A DNA stretch of 64,000 nucleotides from NCBI GenBank assembly GCA_037355855.1, contig CM074768.1, positions 2,170,001 through 2,234,000 on the forward strand, written 5' to 3'. Shown here in pieces: positions 34,695 to 45,854 of the stretch. The number at the start of each line of letters is the position of its first letter. The stretch's first letter is position 1. The notes under the pieces were generated by a model. The model ran no database searches. It was not told where the DNA came from and saw only the letters and a list, made by a program, of their open reading frames with translations. Both the position numbers and the translations under genes were made by a program. The DNA comes from Pseudo-nitzschia pungens. Its lineage: Eukaryota > Bacillariophyta > Bacillariophyceae > Bacillariales > Bacillariaceae.

Positions 34695-35834
34695 CAACAA
34701 CAACAACAACGATTGCTTCGGAGATGGTCGTCGCATCTCTCCGGAAACAATCCCGAGAATCCCAATCCCCCGACGAATGCAATGTCTGCTGTATTTCGAG
34801 AAGAACCACAAGCCGATGCGGCGACCACCTTTCGAGCCGCGGGAGCGATTTTTATTATTTTTTTTCCACGTGGGATTCCACCGCTGCGACGCTAGTTGGG
34901 TCGGTGCGGTATCGTTTTGAGGCGGAGTTGCGCTCGAATCCGCCAAGGTTCGGGGAGCGCTTCGAACGCAAACGAGTCTCGGAATCCGTTGGATGTTCGG
35001 GAGACGAAAGATTGCCAATCGGTGATGGTTTCTGCTCCGGAAACGCTCGCCAATGAACCGGAGGGACAATCGCCGAAGCACCGCTCGACGGATGCCTTGC
35101 CTGCCATTATTGCGGAGCCTATCAACATCGTCATCGTCGTCGTTGTCGTCATCGTCATCATCGACAGTATCATTGTTGGTCCCAGCTCCGTCAACCAAGA
35201 CGAAAAGCAGAAACGATTATGGAACACGCCCGTACATGCGTTTCTTACAAAGCGATCAAAACTATATACTTCCAAGCCAAGTACTTGGATTCTTTATTCC
35301 TGTATTGGTATGCTGCGAATCAATTTCCATTGCTCTGTCCGATCCTGCTTTCAGTACGGTACCTTCGGAAAGTCAGCCACGAGATCCATCCTATCAACCA
35401 ACCAACCAACCAACCTCCACGCTTCTATCCATCTATCTATCTATCCATCCATCCATCCTTCCATCTACGGTCGGCAACCGAATGCAACGCTCTGGACAGA
35501 TTTTGCCCAACCACTGTCTATTCGTCCGGACACCGGCTCTTTCTTCCTTAGATCCTGCGCATCTCATAGATCCCGATGCTCAAAATGCAGTAGATTTCGA
35601 TTTGCTCGATGTTCAAATATGGGGATAAAAAAATTCTGTTTCAAAAGAATTTGTCGAATATATCCGTGATCGCATTGCCATAGAGAAAAGTTACTCGATG
35701 GATGGTTTAAACAACGACAAGTTGCAATGAATTATAAGAGGCATCGTGCTAAAGTAAAAGAATTTATAGTTACACGTAATTAGTCATGACGACTTATTGG
35801 ATTTCGGGATTAAGACCCTTGCAGGATTATAAAT
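34695..35834. other. Intergenic or undetermined exon sequence
   Basis: Several overlapping frames, including about 190 aa on the plus strand from 35053, none with a recognised domain. Contains (ATCGTC)n near 35125 and (CCAT)n near 35440. Exons of the 33576 gene could lie here but no convincing junction was found. Confidence 0.35.
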
Positions 35835-36735
35835 TGCAAGATCAACAAGAATCAAAGGCAGCAACGAGGCTTTCTCGCTAATTCTTCTAAATCCTGAAAT
35901 TTGGTCATCGCCTCATCTGAGGCCTTACCAAACATTACTCTCCTATACTGTATGAACTCGGCATGCAAATAGAGCCGAGCACCACAACAAATGCACATAA
36001 TATCGCAACAATCGGCTCTGCCGAAAACGCGCCAACAATTGTAAGCAGCTCGCCCACAAAGCCACCAAGACCGGGAAGTCCAATCGATGCAAGAGTCGCT
36101 ATCACAAAAGCAGCTGCAAATAATTGGCATAGAGTTTGTCACGTCGCCATATCGATCAATCTCTTTGGTCTTCTGACGCTCATTCAAAATCCCAACAATC
36201 GGGAATAATACAGACGAAATTGCACCATGGCTGAGCATCTGAAACACAGCTCCACCAATTCCAATCACCGAGAAGCTAGAAACACCGGCTGTAACATAGC
36301 CCATGTGCGCTACCGATGAATAAGCACTCTCCTTCTTCATATCAGACCGAGCACAGGCCACAAGAGATGCGCAAATCACCGCAGAAGTGAATAGCTCTGA
36401 ATCATGAAACATGGTAGCTCGCAAAAGCTTCACTCTCTTCTGCTGGAAACATCGGCAGAGAAATTCTCAAAAGCGCATAAACCACCAAGCTTCAGCAAAG
36501 TACCAGCCGGCAATGCCGACCCCGCCGTTGGGGCCTGCACATGGGCATCCGGCAGCCAGGTACGAAGAGGTAGCACTGGCACCTTCATCGGGAGGGAAAT
36601 ATGTTGGAGCAGCGCTGGTAGCTGCTGCAACATCTCAGAGACAGAAATCATTTTCTTTGCGTTGAGCAGCAAAACAATTACTGAACATGACAGGCTTTTT
36701 ATCATTATTTTTTGATGAGTATAAAGGAACAAAGA
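35835..36735 (-). pseudogene. nuoM: Bacterial-type NADH dehydrogenase subunit M (NuoM/ND4) relic
   Basis: Minus-strand translation gives successive NuoM landmarks in three frames: [16 protein letters not shown] and [18 protein letters not shown] (about 36600-36500), [14 protein letters not shown] (about 36480-36440), KKESAYSSVAHMGYVTAG and AVFQMLSHGAISSVLF (about 36340-36210), LASIGLPGLGGFVGELLTI (about 36100-36040) and YRRVMFGK (about 35945). NuoM is a proton-pumping antiporter-like membrane subunit of complex I. The order is right, but at least three frameshifts and internal deletions break it, so it cannot make the protein. The text HVQAPTAGS and moderate GC look more bacterial (alphaproteobacterial-like) than like AT-rich diatom mitochondrial nad4. 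A nuclear mitochondrial insert or a contaminant contig join remain alternatives. Confidence 0.88.
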
Positions 36736-37646
36736 CATGAATCGATCGACGAATGAATCGATCTATGAATGAATCGATTGGATCGATCTTTGTGATCTCG
36801 AAACGAGTCGACCCGTGCGTTACGAGTTGTAACGCGGCTTTCTGGGAACAAGGTGCCGTGCGTATCTTTCCTCGGTCTTTGAAACTGTTGCTTGCGTTTG
36901 GTTGTAGATCCGGCGACGCTACGGTGCCGGGACGACGTAGTACTCCTTGCTTTCTTCCTTTTATCTTTGCGTCGCGATTGTTTTGCCCCTCGCAGATGCC
37001 ATGTCTTGCCATGCCAACCAAGCCGTCCGTCCCCGCAATGAACCAAATACACAAATGATTACAGCACCAATAACATCATATCAAAACGTATTACGTAATT
37101 AATATTATACGACAAGTAACTTGCTTTGTAATATAATGATAATTTTACGGGGAGTTTGCCAAATTGAACATTCTCAAAGAAAAATAGCCATCGATGAACG
37201 AGAGGGAAACGGAATGGATTGTTATATCCTCCCTCGCCCGGTTCTGGCGACATTGAGTAATTCTTATTATTATTTGTTACTTTGCCAGTACGAGTAGTAC
37301 AAAACCAGCAATCAACCACGCGTGCCCTATCCGAGACACACAAGCCACCTGGTAAATGGAGTGGATGCGACGATTTTGGTAAAAGGCTCCTTTCGTCCAC
37401 ATCATATTCATTTTAATCTTTATCTTTCTGAGCATCTGCTTACTTGATTGGCAATTGTGAATGTCCGTTTCCGGCTCATTCTCGTTTCTTTCCAATCTCG
37501 CTTCACTTAACTCCACTCCACTCCACTCTGAACAGCAATCCTTCTTTCCAAAAGTCGTCCCGCGAGTCCACGCCCAACAATCAATGTTTCGCCGGTCGCA
37601 TGTTCTGCCTCCGACTCATTTTTGGGTTTTGGTTCCGACTCAAAAC
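36736..37646. other. Intergenic, no supported gene
   Basis: (ATGAATCG)n words near 36735-36775, then unique sequence. Overlapping frames at 36635-37060 lack recognisable features. The last ~120 bp are the 3' flank of the GAT-like gene. Confidence 0.45.
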
Positions 37647-38282
37647 CTAGAATCCCGACCCCTCGGTCCGCTCGGCAAAAAAGTCGTCAAAGGGATCCCG
37701 CTCGGGAGGCTTTGGCGCCGCCGCCGGTTGTTTGGCATTGCTGTCGTCGTCCTCTCCCGTGGTCTTGGCTCCGGCCAGGTTGCTCCCCGATCCGTGGGCC
37801 CGCGCAAAGGGATCTTCGTTGCCCAGCAGCAGATCCCCGAACTGATCCGTGAGATCGACGCCGTCGTTCGGATCCGATGCGGCCGCCGCAGTGGCACCCG
37901 CACTCGGCGACGCGGATGCCACCGTGGTCGACGCCTCAGTTTCCGTCAGGAGGCGCGTGTCAAAGTCCGTCAGGAGTTTCTGCAGCCGATCGTTGCAGCC
38001 CAGGACCTCCCCAAAGACTTCCTCGCTCAGGACTCCCGCGTGGGAGGCGGTGCAGGCGGTGACCAGCTCGATCATGCGGGGCCCGCAGGCATCGAGATAA
38101 CCGGCGACGGACCGGACGGCGTCGTCGGTCCGGACGCTGAGACGCGGGGCCGAGGCGTCGAGGGGATCCAAGAGGGTTTCCAGGAGGTCCATCTTTTCTC
38201 GCAGGACCCGGAGGTCGTTCGAGATCTTGGTGTCGGCCTCCGAGGCGGAGGGGCCGTTGAGGGGGGACGTGCTGCTGGCCAT
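37647..38282 (-). CDS. GAT-domain-like endosomal adaptor (TOM1/GGA-like, no VHS)
   Basis: 211 residues from an ATG in a strong context (ccaccATGg). The frame is open further upstream, but that part is acaacacaac-type leader sequence. Residues ~20-115 are helical (NDLRVLREKMDLLETLL, CGPRMIELVTAC, EEVFGEVLGCNDRLQKLL); the closing E-x6-LGCNDRLQ pattern is that of the GAT three-helix domain of TOM1/GGA proteins, which binds ubiquitin and small GTPases in endosomal sorting. The rest is disordered and carries NEDPFA and RDPFDDFF, DPF-type motifs for clathrin or AP-2 partners. The VHS domain usual in TOM1 is absent; it could be on an unseen upstream exon. The clathrin adaptor role is inferred from these features. 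Confidence 0.7.
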   Translation of the reverse strand: MASSTSPLNGPSASEADTKISNDLRVLREKMDLLETLLDPLDASAPRLSVRTDDAVRSVAGYLDACGPRMIELVTACTASHAGVLSEEVFGEVLGCNDRLQKLLTDFDTRLLTETEASTTVASASPSAGATAAAASDPNDGVDLTDQFGDLLLGNEDPFARAHGSGSNLAGAKTTGEDDDSNAKQPAAAPKPPERDPFDDFFAERTEGSGF

Positions 38283-40680
38283 GGTGGGATTGCTTGTGTT
38301 GTGATGTGTTGTGTTGTGTTGTGTTGGAGTATAGTGTTTGGATCGTGTCTGGCTTGGACCGTGGGTGGAGGGAGGCACAGAATCAAATCGTATTGGAATC
38401 AAAAGGTATGTTAATGTTTATGGAAAGAATGATGATGCTCGTTCGAAATTGATGTGGCAGAGCTCGGAGTGTAGGTATGTGTCGGGAAACCTATCTGGTT
38501 CGGTTAGAGTCTACGAGTAAGGTTACCGGATAGTTGCGCTGATGGTGGATTTGGTTCTGTTTTGGTTTTGTGTTCTGTTTTCAATCAAACCATATACTAT
38601 GATACGTTGTCGTTGTTGTTATGGTCATCATCCTTGACAAGAATGGGAACTTGGGTTGTTTGGGAGATAGAATAAGGTTACTTGTTGAGTTCCGCCTTCC
38701 TTTCATGAGATATTCCTACGAGTATCAGTACGAGAATGGTAAGTTACGTAATTACTCGTACGAGTATTTCTGCCTTCCGTAACGGTTCGGAAGCTGGCAC
38801 AGCATTTGAATCGTACTGTAACTTGTACAAGTATGTACATATGTACGATACATACGTACAATAAACACCACATATCACGGAAGAACGTATAGGTTTTCCG
38901 GTAGGTACTTACATATCTACAAGTAGGTACGTACGTAGTCTTATTGTTTCTTGGGACCTTTAACGGTAAACGTACGTACGTACTACCATGTACAAGTACG
39001 TACTCGTACTCCTGATGTGTCGGAAATCGGAACCGTCCTTCTGTCGAATTCGACAACAATGCACCATTCGCCCCCTTCCTCCTCTGCTCATTGCCGAATG
39101 CCGGGGCTTGAGGATGCCAACTCTGCTGCTTGAATCGACCCAAAGAGCCTTCATGTTTGGAGATTTCCTTTGCTCGCGAAATGCAGGCAGGACGACTTTT
39201 TTGCCACAATATTCGTCCGTTCTTGTTCTTGTTCTTGTTGTTGTTGTTGTTGTTCTTTTTGCTTTTTCTTGTTTTGCTAGTAAGAATGACTTCTGTCTAT
39301 AGGTGTTGTAGCACAGTAGGGGTGCAGAGAAAAGGGCGTCTGCTTCGTGAACTAAAAAGGAATTTGCGTTCGTTTCAATCAGCACCAAGAAACATTGGTG
39401 GCTTTGCGGCAAAGAACCCACCATACTAACGAACAACAACAAGAAACAACTGAAGAAGAAGAACAACATCAGCAAGAAAATTTTACTACTAATAGTAGTA
39501 CTATATAGTTGAAGTTTTAGTTGACTCCTCCTCCTCGTCCTGTCAGATCCTTGCGGTAGGAGGGAAGTAACCTTATTCGATTTAGTTGCAGGAGCCTACA
39601 GGACGGACAAGTCTTTGCTAGTAGTACCATTCGAAGCACAAATACTTTTGGAATTGTGAGATTCATTCGCTGTTGGCGGCATAAGTTTAAAAATTCATAT
39701 CCCATACCCATCGCGGGTACTATTATTCGTAGCACTGTACCGTTATGGCACGAGTAAATTTTTCCGTTTCCGCCCACAAGCCTCATTTTTTGTGACGTTC
39801 GGGTTGGGTTGGCGCGTCCGACGGCGATAAGTCCCACTTGATGGAATGACCCCACATCTATAAACATCATACTCCAGATCTTTCTGTTGACATCTACTCG
39901 GATTCGCGACCTGAATCTGAATCGTGTAATTGGAAAGGATTTTCGTAAATTCCTTGTCATATGGGTTTCAACCTTGAATGCTCGGGCTTAAAAAGCACAT
40001 TCCCGCCTCAAAACAGACAACATACGGACAACCATAGATTTGGTCGCGAGGCAGATCGAAGAATGTCCGTAGGCGTGACAGGCATGGTAAACGGATGTTG
40101 AACGGAGAACTAACACAAAAAATTAGAAGCGCGTGACCGGTGGAGATGACAAGAGCACGTAACCTTACCGGTACATGGTAAATCTTATATCCGTGCGTTT
40201 GCGCTTCTGGAGATTCTCATCACTACGAACCGAACTCCGAGTAAGGTTATGTAACCTTACGGTCCAATACCGTACCTCCCAAACAATAATTATTGTACGG
40301 TAAGATTACCGTAGCATGCAACGGTGACTGGTACCAGTTCCTGTAAGTAGGTTTACTCGTACATGTGGGTTCTTTTTCATCCTCTTGTTGCGCATTCACT
40401 TCTATCCATACATACTTCACATGGCCAAAAAACTTCTTTTTCGGATCGCCTTCTACCCTTGGTCAGGCACGAAACACGAAATTCGCAGCATTGTTTTTGT
40501 ACCGTAGGAAACAATTCCTTCCATTTTCCTCCAACCTTTACTCGTACGGGCACGAGACTTTCGTTTGCAGCACCAAAGCAACTCAATCTGTTAGGGTAGA
40601 AGTATCTCTCGCTGACTCGCACATCGAATCCTCGTCTGTTGTGCATCAAGAAAGGTAGCTAGCTTTCCAGGAAACCAATC
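38283..40680. other. Intergenic, no firmly supported gene
   Basis: Begins with the gttgtgttgtgttg leader of the GAT-like gene. GTAC/ACGT palindromes are dense at 38710-39000 and 40160-40350. An ATG-initiated 147-aa minus frame (39960-39517) and a minus frame with a hydrophobic start (39469) occur. The hydrophobic stretch comes from (GAA/CAA)n repeats and neither matches a family I know. Confidence 0.45.
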
Positions 40681-43556
40681 ATGGCCTCCAAGAACAAAAA
40701 CATCGGCGGGAGACGTGCCGAGGGCAGCAACAAGAGAGAAGAATTCGATCGCGAAAACATCGTCGATGCCTTCGAGAAAGTTCTTTGGAGTGATTCTCCC
40801 GAGGAGGAATATCTCAAGCAATGGGTGATTGCGAACGGAGTCAAGGACAGCGAAGACGATCGGAAATTGGAACACAAAGCGAGAGACAGCATCGATCGCG
40901 ACGAAACCGAAAAGATCAAAAACAACTCGGGCGGCCTGAAAAACTCCGGCAGCCTGGAACAACTCATTCGTTTGAGCAAGGCCGACAGCAGAAGAAACAG
41001 CTATCGAGGAACACCCGCCGAGAGCGGACGGGATGGAAGCGAAAACAAAAGCAGCCATTCCGGAAAGAACGAACACGAACGCGAAACCCATAGCAGCCTC
41101 GACCGCCGCGCTGTGGACAAGCTGATCGAAGCCTCCGAACGGGAATTGGAGACGCAGTTGAACAGCATTCTGGATCGCGACCTCACAAGTTCTCTCGACG
41201 CGATTCCCGATCATCTCGCGGCGAAAGCGTCCAACAAGAGCGTCGAGGGCGAATGGGAACAACGCGAAGAAACTCCGCCACTTCCTGCCGCTCCGACTCG
41301 GAACGCGGGGAGTCTCGGGATCGACACGAGTTTGAACCACGACAACGAGAGCCTGGCGGGGGACGAGACCGTGGGCAATATCGTTGCGCGCATAATGGAG
41401 GAGGATCCCGACCACACTCTGTCGGACTCTGGTTTGGAAACCCGAGAAAGCTGGGATCCTGCCCCGGAAACGGACGGAATTGCGGGCGGTCATCCGAACC
41501 GTGGAACGGAGGTTCGGACCCAGAGATTCGTCACCGACGAGACATCGGTAGGAAGCATCGCCAACGAAATCGATCTCGTCTTTGCCAATCACCGACAAAG
41601 GACTGGCGAAAACGACGATGAAGAACAACTCGAGGACGATGGAACCCTGGGACCTCAAACGTTTGTCAGCACACTGAGTGCCGACGACTACGATGCCCAC
41701 GGTGCCAGGGTCCGATCCATGCTCGGTGGAGCGTCCGAATACCCAGGGACTACCGAGGGAGAACAATACGCGGAAGAACCGAGCAATGGCAACCTCGCTG
41801 ACAAGAAACCGCACCGATTGGGAATCAAAACCATGTGGTGGAGTACCAAGCAAAAGCTACAGCCGCCAAAGACCCCATCGCGTTCCGTGGATGGATCCCG
41901 CAGCCCACAAAATAGCGTCGCAAAGACAAAGGATGCTCCGGGTACCCCGTCCACGGTCCTCATTAGACGAAGTCCACACAGCTTGGCAACGCCTCCGTCG
42001 GACCGGGAGCACGGCGAAGAGCCGATCGCCGATTACTCCTATTCCGGGAGCGAAAAGTATGACGACCGTTACGACGATTACGACGACGGCGTTGACAAGC
42101 ATACTCCTCGACACTGGGAACCTCGGCAATGGGATCCTTGGCACTGGGATCCATTTGCGTGTTGTCCAGCTGGAGATGACGACAGTCGGTTCTACAAGTG
42201 GATTATGTTTGGTATCGCTTTGTTGCTGGCCCTATTCGTGATACTTAGCATCGTTTTGGTGGCCGAGCTTGGCCGGCCTCCTTCTGGCCCATCACAAGTT
42301 CAGTTACCGCCTACTCAACCTCCGGTGGTCAAAGAAGATACCCCAAGCTTTCCCGAGACAATTGTGGATTGGGTTTCGACCTCACCGCCTATCAAGGTTG
42401 GCATTCCCGACAGGCCAACCAAGGACGAGCAAGACAGTTCATCTCAGACATCAACGCCTAATGCATCGCCAACGACATTGGTTACCGATGCTGATTCCGT
42501 TATCGAAAACAGGTTGAGAGAAATTGTTGGCACACGACTGCCGGAGAAGCTGGCCAATTTTGAAGATGCAATGTCTCCGCAATACCGCGCGCTCGAGTGG
42601 GTCAAGTCCAACCCTCCCAGCTTTGAAGAAATGAATAATTTCCCGTGGAAGTTGAGACAAAAATATGTCTTGGCAGTTCTGTATTACTCAACCGACGGAA
42701 TGAACTGGGACGACAACACCGGATGGTTGACACCGGGCTCCAACGAGTGCGACTGGTTTTCGACCACCTGCGTCTGGAGATTTTTCGGCCTGTGATGACG
42801 TGGGAAAGTTTACCGAGATCAATTTGCGACTGAACAACCTGCGGGGCACCATTCCCCCCGAAATCGTTTTGATTGCCGATCAAATGTACAGCATTACCAT
42901 CAATGGCAACTCCTTGTCCGGGACGATCCCATCGATCCTTGGAACGGAGTTGACAATTCTGAAACGATTCCACGCCCACTGGAATTCCCTTACTGGATCA
43001 ATCCCCACCCAGCTCAACGGAATGTCGAGGCTAGCGAGTCTCAAACTGGGAAAAAACGAGTTGGTGGGATCCATCCCCTGGCAGCTTAGCAACCTTTCGA
43101 ACCTGAAAAGCCTGGAGTTGTTCTCCAACAATCTTTCGGGAGGAATCCCATTTTTGCTCGGGGATTTGACGGCGTTGAGTAAGTATTTATCGGTGTCATT
43201 TCATCCTTCTGTTTCTGTCATAGTGTTGTGATGTACGTAGCGACGCTTCCTAATTTGTGTCAATGCTCCAACATGTCATTCTTTCGGTCATTTGGGCCTT
43301 TTTTGGATTTTTTGTTTGTTTTGGCTCGCTCCGTGAAACAGCCAATCTGAATCTCAGCAACAACAACATATCGGGTGAAATTCCCGTTGAAATTGCGAAT
43401 CTTACCACTCTGACATCCCTCAAACTCGGTCGCAACGATCTGGAAGGAACAATGCCCGATGAGGTCTGCTGGAACCTTCCGGCATTAGAGAGCGCCGAAG
43501 TGGACTGCGAGAAAGTTGTGTGTAGCTGTTGCGATGGATGTAAAAGGTACCGCTGA
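40681..43556 (+). CDS. Type II membrane LRR protein with one frameshift
   Basis: Exons 40681-43178 and 43342-43556 (gtaagt donor, phase 1). Residues 1-505 are charged and disordered (cytosolic), 507-531 is a membrane helix (WIMFGIALLLALFVILSIVLV), then a Pro/Ser stalk. Next comes the LRR cap (YALEWVKSNPPS-like RALEWVKSNPPSF, YYSTDGMNWDDNTGW, NECDWFSTTC), then plant-type 24-aa LRRs (NNLRGTIPPEI, NSLSGTIPSIL, NNLSGGIPFLL, NNNISGEIPVEI) and a Cys-rich end (VVCSCCDGCKR). In diatoms such proteins are taken as cell-surface recognition or adhesion proteins; no kinase is present. One extra base around 42768-42775 puts FSACDDVGKFTEINL out of frame with the upstream part. No intron fits there, so it is a sequencing error or an early disabling mutation. 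Confidence 0.85.
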
Positions 43557-45854
43557 GATGTGATGGATGTAAAAGGTACCACTAAGAATTGGTTGGAACG
43601 AAAGCTCCAAGCACAGCGGGCCAGACCGATACACCATCACCATGATTTGTCACCATTTTTTATTAATTCTTTTTCGCACGAAATCGATCCAGTGCGTCAT
43701 TCGCCTCGAATTCACCTCTGCCTCGGTTTGACAGATCGATTCATCTTTTATGATAAAAACGCTTTTTGAGCAGGATGAAAGAATACAACCAAGTTTTCTA
43801 TTGCAATAGTATGACTCTTGCATAGTATGTATAGTTATTTTAAAAAAGAGACAATGCGACTTCGTTGTTCGATCATTTCAATCTCTCTGAGGGTGGGTTG
43901 ATATATTATATGAATTATACTATTTTAATGGTTCCACTACAACGAATCAGTGATTGATTGTGTGATGCTACCTTCGTGTTCTATGCGGTGGTCGACAAGT
44001 GCCTTTGCCTTTCAATTCGAGATTCATTCGTTTTCAACCATACTCTAAGTAAGCATGGTAGTTTGGGTCGAGGCTGCGATTCGAGTAGGCAACCGAATAT
44101 GGATCGGCATTCATTTTCGGAAACGGAATGGAAGCAGCGGGCGGATGCACGGCAGCGACTGGGACTTCAGCATTCCTTGTAAGAAGCTCAATGTTGGAAG
44201 AAAGGGCAAGTTGTGATATGTACCGATGAGCTGCCGATCGTGTCATGGACAGGGCGAAATATTTCAGACGGTACTTGTGGTTCCTCTTTTTGCCAACGAC
44301 AGATTTTTCGCGTTTTGATTTAGAAAGTGAATGGCTCAGTGTGATTTCCATTTCTGGTGTCATGTGAATCGGGGGAGCTGATAAAGATGTTGATAGCTTC
44401 GGAAAAACTGCCAAGACGGTGTACGGGGGAGTGGCTCTAGCAGGCAACGGAGCTGCCGAAATTCTGGGGAGCGCATTCCATCCTCCTCGTATGCAGTAGA
44501 TTTTGCTCTCACCGTATAGGCGGCGTTCGACAATAAATTTAGAGGACTCGCTTCTGTAGTCTCAGGGTATTCTCTGGATCTGAAGAAACGGTTCGCGACC
44601 GGAGGCATTTGCATCACAGAGCTGCCGTTCATTCTGCTCTGTCTTTACGTTCTATTTTGAATAACCCAAATTGAATTTGTGGGAGCAAAGAGTTTGTGTT
44701 TCCAAGCAAAAACGAAGTATCCGATAACATATGAATAGTTTGAACACGTGTATTCTACGTACCGGTAATTTACTGCGAAAAACTTCCGAAACGACTTATG
44801 GAAAGATTTTTCATTGGCATGAAAATAAGGTCTTCTGCATGCTTGCTGTGAGATGTTTCAATCGTGAATGCCCCATGTTTTGGCGATAAATAAGCACATG
44901 CTGAGACAGTTTTTCCACATACCACTGCTTTTTGTACATCGTCACACTGCATGTGCTCTTGTGAAAGTGAGAATTCCTCAATGCCTAAATACTGCTCTCT
45001 GTTTCCCAATCAATAAGTCGACTATATCTGAAAATTGATACATGATTTTTATACTCCTACGTATGCGTTATTCTCCGTTGGATTTCGATAGGAGCGACAC
45101 GCGAATACATTTTGGTCGAAGGCTTATCGTCGATGGAACATGCATGGTCATGCATTTTTAAACAGAATTAGGCATGCGACATCGCATCAAAGCGAGTGGA
45201 AGATAACCTTTTTCTGCAAGTACCAGGTACACACACGCTCAGGCTCGAGAAGGTTCGTGTTCTGTGGAACCATACACACGCTCTGTTTCTCATCTTTGGT
45301 TACTCCGCAGTGATGCGAGGAGCACCTTTGTGGCATATCACAATCTTCAAGAGAAAGTTGGCCCACACCGTCATCAGTCTACCATCGTGAGCAGTTGGAA
45401 TCAAAGCAAACCCGAAGCTTCAGGGCCTTGTGTGAGCCAAAGCACGGATTATTCACTTTGTCACGGATGCAGTGTACGGAACGTTGTTTCTGCTGATCGA
45501 CCTTCTGAATCAATGCGGAGGGAATCCAGAATACTTTTTGTCTTAGCCACATACTGACTTCGAGCTCTGTTTATTATAGCAGAGGTTTGGTAAGGTTAGG
45601 AACTCAAAGCACGTCATCCCATTTCGGGTGTCGAGTACAATACTTGGGAGGGGAAGCAGATAACAAAAGTGAGCATCTGCAGCCCGAACAGAAACCTCGT
45701 GACATACCGGTACATCCGGATACCGTCACCCAATCAACCCATTCTTACCGTCGCGGAGTTTTGTTTTGAACCAGTAAGGTAGTCCTTCGATCGAAGCAAA
45801 CGTAATGGATTTATCGAGACCGACCAATTATATTACGTATGAATAAAGTAAACC
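43557..45854. other. Intergenic, one doubtful minus-strand gene
   Basis: Minus-strand frames 44632-44360 (ATG, 90 aa) and 44447-44034 together could be a two-exon gene, but I could not find a donor/acceptor pair that joins them in frame. Nothing else is recognised. The last ~100 bp are the 5' flank of the 45855 gene. Confidence 0.4.

Noticed and set aside
34896..35669. Plus-strand 257-aa frame after the low-complexity ORF
   Set aside because: Overlaps other frames of equal quality, contains CCAT repeats and no domain; could be chance.
38960..39469. Minus-strand frame with a signal-peptide-like start
   Set aside because: The hydrophobic stretch comes from GAA/CAA repeats read as Leu/Phe; the rest is Thr/Arg simple sequence.
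44034..44632. Possible two-exon minus-strand gene
   Set aside because: Two open stretches in different frames, but no donor/acceptor pair of matching phase was found and no domain is recognisable.
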